Of a stretch of DNA of 8,693 bases, positions 6,481 through 8,693 are shown piece by piece (the stretch's first letter is position 1; the number at the start of each line of letters is the position of its first letter). The position numbers were made by a program, and so were the translations under genes. Origin of the DNA: a bacterium (lineage in GTDB: Bacteria > Bacteroidota > Ignavibacteria > Kapaibacteriales > UBA961); contig JALHLL010000091.1 of the NCBI GenBank assembly GCA_022844575.1, positions 1-8,693 on the forward strand. Direction: 5' to 3'. The notes beneath the pieces were generated by a model, which had not been told where the DNA came from, did not search any database, and was given only the letters and a program-made list of their open reading frames with translations.

Positions 6481-7601
6481 TCAATATCTTGCTCCGAAGC
6501 TATCGGTAAATGAATAGTAACTTTAGTTCCTTGCTCTCGGTCGGAATCAATGATAAATTTTCCGGTATAAAGTTCTACTAATTTTTGTGTTACAGCTAAG
6601 CCCAAACCTGCTCCTTGTTGCTCATACAGATGTCGATCAAACTGAGCTAATCCCCCTATTTTCTTTAATTGTTCTTCCGACATACCTCTGCCTTTATCTA
6701 CTATTCTGATAATATACTCCATCCCCACGGATTCCGTTGAGACTGACACTTTTGACAAAGGTTCTGAGAACTTCATCGCATTATCCAATAGCTCCTCAAC
6801 AATTTTACAAAGATATACACTTGAACATAATAAAGGCGAATCTGTTAAGGACAACTGAATATCGTCAAGTCTTTTATGTTGGCCGGCAACAATAGTAGCT
6901 ATATCGTAGATGACATCTTCAGCTGCCGGCGTAATTAATTTTCTGAATTCGGGAACGGTATCCTTATCTCTTGATACAAATTCTAATTTTGAATATAATA
7001 GGAAGTTTTCAATCAGTCTCTGCAAACGCCTTCCGGATTGATTGATTTCCTTCAGCATATCAATAGCATCATTTTTATCGAAATTATCCAAACTATTCAT
7101 GAGTATATTCGATAAACCTAGTATCCCGTTAAGCGGAGTAAGAAATTCATGCGGCAATGAGAAAGTAAGATTTGTTCTTAACTCATTGAGGCGCACATTG
7201 GCTATTTCTTCAGCAATTTCCTTTTCAGCCGAAGCTCTATTCAAGCGTGCATTAACTGCCTCAATCAATTCATCGATTTCAAACGGTTTTGTCAAATAAT
7301 CATCCGCGCCCAAGTTCATTCCTTGTCGAATATCCGATTTATCCGCTTTTGCTGATAGGAATAAAAAAGGGATTGTTGATGTAGATTTGTTGGATCTTAG
7401 TTCCTCAACTACACCGAATCCGTCAAGTTCAGGCATCATAATATCTGAAATAACCAAATCCGGTAATACCTTCACAGCCATGTCCACACCTTTTCGACCA
7501 TTTTCCGCCATATGTACTTCATAACCGTTTACCTGAAGGATAAGAACTATTCCTTCACGTACCAAATCTTCATCTTCGATAACTAATATCTTTTGTTTCA
7601 T
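6465..7601 (-). CDS. REC-HisKA-HATPase protein (response-regulator-first histidine kinase)
   Basis: The 378-residue protein starts with a receiver domain (1 to about 120). It has an acidic pocket at E9/D10, phospho-acceptor D53 in ISDIMMPELDG, switch residue S83 and K105 in LTKPF. A short helical linker leads to a HisKA domain with H151 in LPHEFLTPLNGI. The HATPase_c domain has N-box LLDNAMKFS (N274), G1 box DKGRGM (302-307) and G2 box GAGLGLAV (330-337). The F-box region is unusual (GLAQFDRHLYEQQ). No membrane segment and no DNA-binding output domain are present, so the protein is cytoplasmic. It probably receives a phosphoryl group at D53 and relays or modulates signal through H151. Its ATG overlaps the stop of the upstream kinase gene by 4 bases (ATGA), and GGAG (7607-7610) stands 5 bases before the ATG. 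The two are almost certainly one transcription unit with coupled translation. All catalytic residues look intact. Confidence 0.92.
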   Translation of the reverse strand: MKQKILVIEDEDLVREGIVLILQVNGYEVHMAENGRKGVDMAVKVLPDLVISDIMMPELDGFGVVEELRSNKSTSTIPFLFLSAKADKSDIRQGMNLGADDYLTKPFEIDELIEAVNARLNRASAEKEIAEEIANVRLNELRTNLTFSLPHEFLTPLNGILGLSNILMNSLDNFDKNDAIDMLKEINQSGRRLQRLIENFLLYSKLEFVSRDKDTVPEFRKLITPAAEDVIYDIATIVAGQHKRLDDIQLSLTDSPLLCSSVYLCKIVEELLDNAMKFSEPLSKVSVSTESVGMEYIIRIVDKGRGMSEEQLKKIGGLAQFDRHLYEQQGAGLGLAVTQKLVELYTGKFIIDSDREQGTKVTIHLPIASEQDIEELLG

Positions 7602-8693
7602 TTTTTCTCCGTATTTACAATTGGAATAATTACCGTAATCTTCGTACCTTCGCCTTGTTTGGAGTAAATATCAATAGAACCTTTTTGAAGTTCGACTGCA
7701 TTTTTTACGATTGCCATTCCCAAACCCGTTCCCGAAACATTACCTACATTGTCTGCTCGAACAAATGGTTCGAATATCCTACCGTGCATAAGCTCTTCCT
7801 CCGGTATTCCTATTCCCTTGTCTTCAACAATAATGGTTAATTCACTGTCAGAATCCGATAGTATAAAACCTACTTCCGATTCTTTCGGTGAGTATTTTAT
7901 CGCATTTGATATTAAATTGAACAAAACCTGATATAACAACTTACCATCTACCGTATAACTTTCAGTTGAACAGGAGTAAAGGAAATTAATTTTTCGTTCA
8001 AAGTGATATGATATTAAAAGATCATTAACAATATCACTGCACAGTTTACTTATATTCGTATTGACAGGATTAAACACCAAAAAGCCTGATTGATTTTGAC
8101 CAACAAGCAAAGCATCATTTAAAAGATTTGTCATTCTCTTAACACCAATTTCGATATTATCAAGATATTGCTCTTGCTGTTCCGAAGTCCATTGATGGCG
8201 ATATTTTTTCAATAATTGCGTATATGAAAGAATTGTTGTAAGCGGTGTTCTGAATTCATGAGAAACCATGGAAATAAAATTCGTTTTCAGGTCATGTAAC
8301 TCTTTTTCTTTCAGTAATGCGTTTCTTATTTCCGATTCGGCTAATTTTTGTTTTGTTATATCCGTAATCGCTGTTATATAATATACGGCATTATCCTCGC
8401 GCTTTAATTTAGCGGAACTCATATAAATATATTTTTTGCTACCCATAAGCATTGTTTCAACGGGTTCGCCGGCTGATAATCCCTCAAGATATTCAGAATC
8501 CGAATTAATTGTGCTAACCATCGTATTGCGAATATACATATTCAAGAAAAGTGCTAAGGATTTTCCTTCACAATTTGTTTCGCTCGTATCGAATATATTA
8601 GCAAATTCCTTATTAACTCTTAATATTCTTCCCAAATGATCGGATAAACATAAACCTATACTTGTTGTATCAAATACTAAAGAGAGAATATTT
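7598..8693 (-). CDS. PAS-domain sensor histidine kinase (N-terminus cut by window edge)
   Basis: The frame is open to the right edge, giving 364 visible residues; the first visible ones read NILSLVFDTTSIGLCLSDH. With GRILRVNKEF and the end segment YYITAITDIT this forms a PAS domain (about 1-115), a small-ligand or redox sensing module. After a helical linker comes HisKA with MVSHEFRTPLTTI (phospho-acceptor His codon 8258-8260, visible residue 145). The HATPase_c domain has N-box NLISNAIKYSP, G1 box EDKGIGIP, F-box IFEPFVRAD and G2 box GTGLGMAIV. All expected kinase motifs are present. The real start lies beyond the window, so further PAS, GAF or membrane domains cannot be excluded. The TTG at 8635 is inside the PAS domain and is not a credible start. 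The stop TGA overlaps the ATG of the REC-first kinase, its probable phosphotransfer partner. Confidence 0.93.
   Translation of the reverse strand, partial: NILSLVFDTTSIGLCLSDHLGRILRVNKEFANIFDTSETNCEGKSLALFLNMYIRNTMVSTINSDSEYLEGLSAGEPVETMLMGSKKYIYMSSAKLKREDNAVYYITAITDITKQKLAESEIRNALLKEKELHDLKTNFISMVSHEFRTPLTTILSYTQLLKKYRHQWTSEQQEQYLDNIEIGVKRMTNLLNDALLVGQNQSGFLVFNPVNTNISKLCSDIVNDLLISYHFERKINFLYSCSTESYTVDGKLLYQVLFNLISNAIKYSPKESEVGFILSDSDSELTIIVEDKGIGIPEEELMHGRIFEPFVRADNVGNVSGTGLGMAIVKNAVELQKGSIDIYSKQGEGTKITVIIPIVNTEKK
7607..7610 (-). promoter_or_regulatory. Ribosome binding site GGAG of the REC-kinase gene
   Basis: GGAG followed by five A residues lies directly before the ATG at 7601 on the minus strand, inside the 3' end of the upstream kinase gene. 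It is the only clear Shine-Dalgarno sequence in front of a gene in the window. With the ATGA overlap it supports translation of the second gene from the shared message. Confidence 0.55.

Noticed and set aside
8633..8635. TTG as start of the PAS histidine kinase
   Set aside because: The upstream codons stay open to the window edge and encode the first strand of the PAS domain, so the gene is truncated by the window.

Overview
The window is AT-rich bacterial DNA, densely packed with protein genes. The likely source is the Bacteroidota/Chlorobiota (FCB) group. Most start codons follow A/T-rich stretches without a Shine-Dalgarno sequence, and a TAnnTTTG-type promoter box lies in the divergent intergenic region. 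The gene content (multi-SLBB export protein, Wzz-like protein, REC-first histidine kinase, bacterial S10 peptidase) fits that group. This is inference; no rRNA or marker gene is present to confirm it.

Layout from left to right. (1) The 3' part of a serine carboxypeptidase (family S10) runs in from the left edge on the + strand. (2) Convergent to it is a minus-strand block of three closely spaced genes. In transcription order these are a periplasmic/outer-membrane polysaccharide export protein with about four SLBB domains, a Wzz-type chain-length/co-polymerase protein without a kinase domain, and a small three-helix membrane protein. (3) A short divergent control region (about 4428-4512) separates this block from two + strand genes. 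These encode a GT-B fold (MurG/GT28-like) glycosyltransferase with an extra C-terminal helical region and, 10 bases later, a small membrane-anchored or secreted acidic protein of unknown function. (4) Convergent to these is a minus-strand two-component pair. A PAS-containing histidine kinase runs in from the right edge, and its stop overlaps by 4 bases the start of a REC-HisKA-HATPase protein.

The export protein and the Wzz-like protein together form the envelope-spanning part of a Wzy-type capsule/exopolysaccharide exporter. The divergent glycosyltransferase probably contributes to the same or a related glycan. No flippase, polymerase or initiating sugar-phosphate transferase is visible, so the set is incomplete here. 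The two signalling proteins carry no DNA-binding output domain, so their target is not in the window. Genes are packed almost end to end. The largest gap is the roughly 85-base divergent region, and there are no gene-free stretches over 300 bases. I saw no tRNA, rRNA, CRISPR array, insertion sequence or clear repeat family. I did not find a convincing new biological system. The points most worth checking are the REC-first kinase pair without an output domain, the small acidic DxDxD protein, and the divergent start/promoter region.
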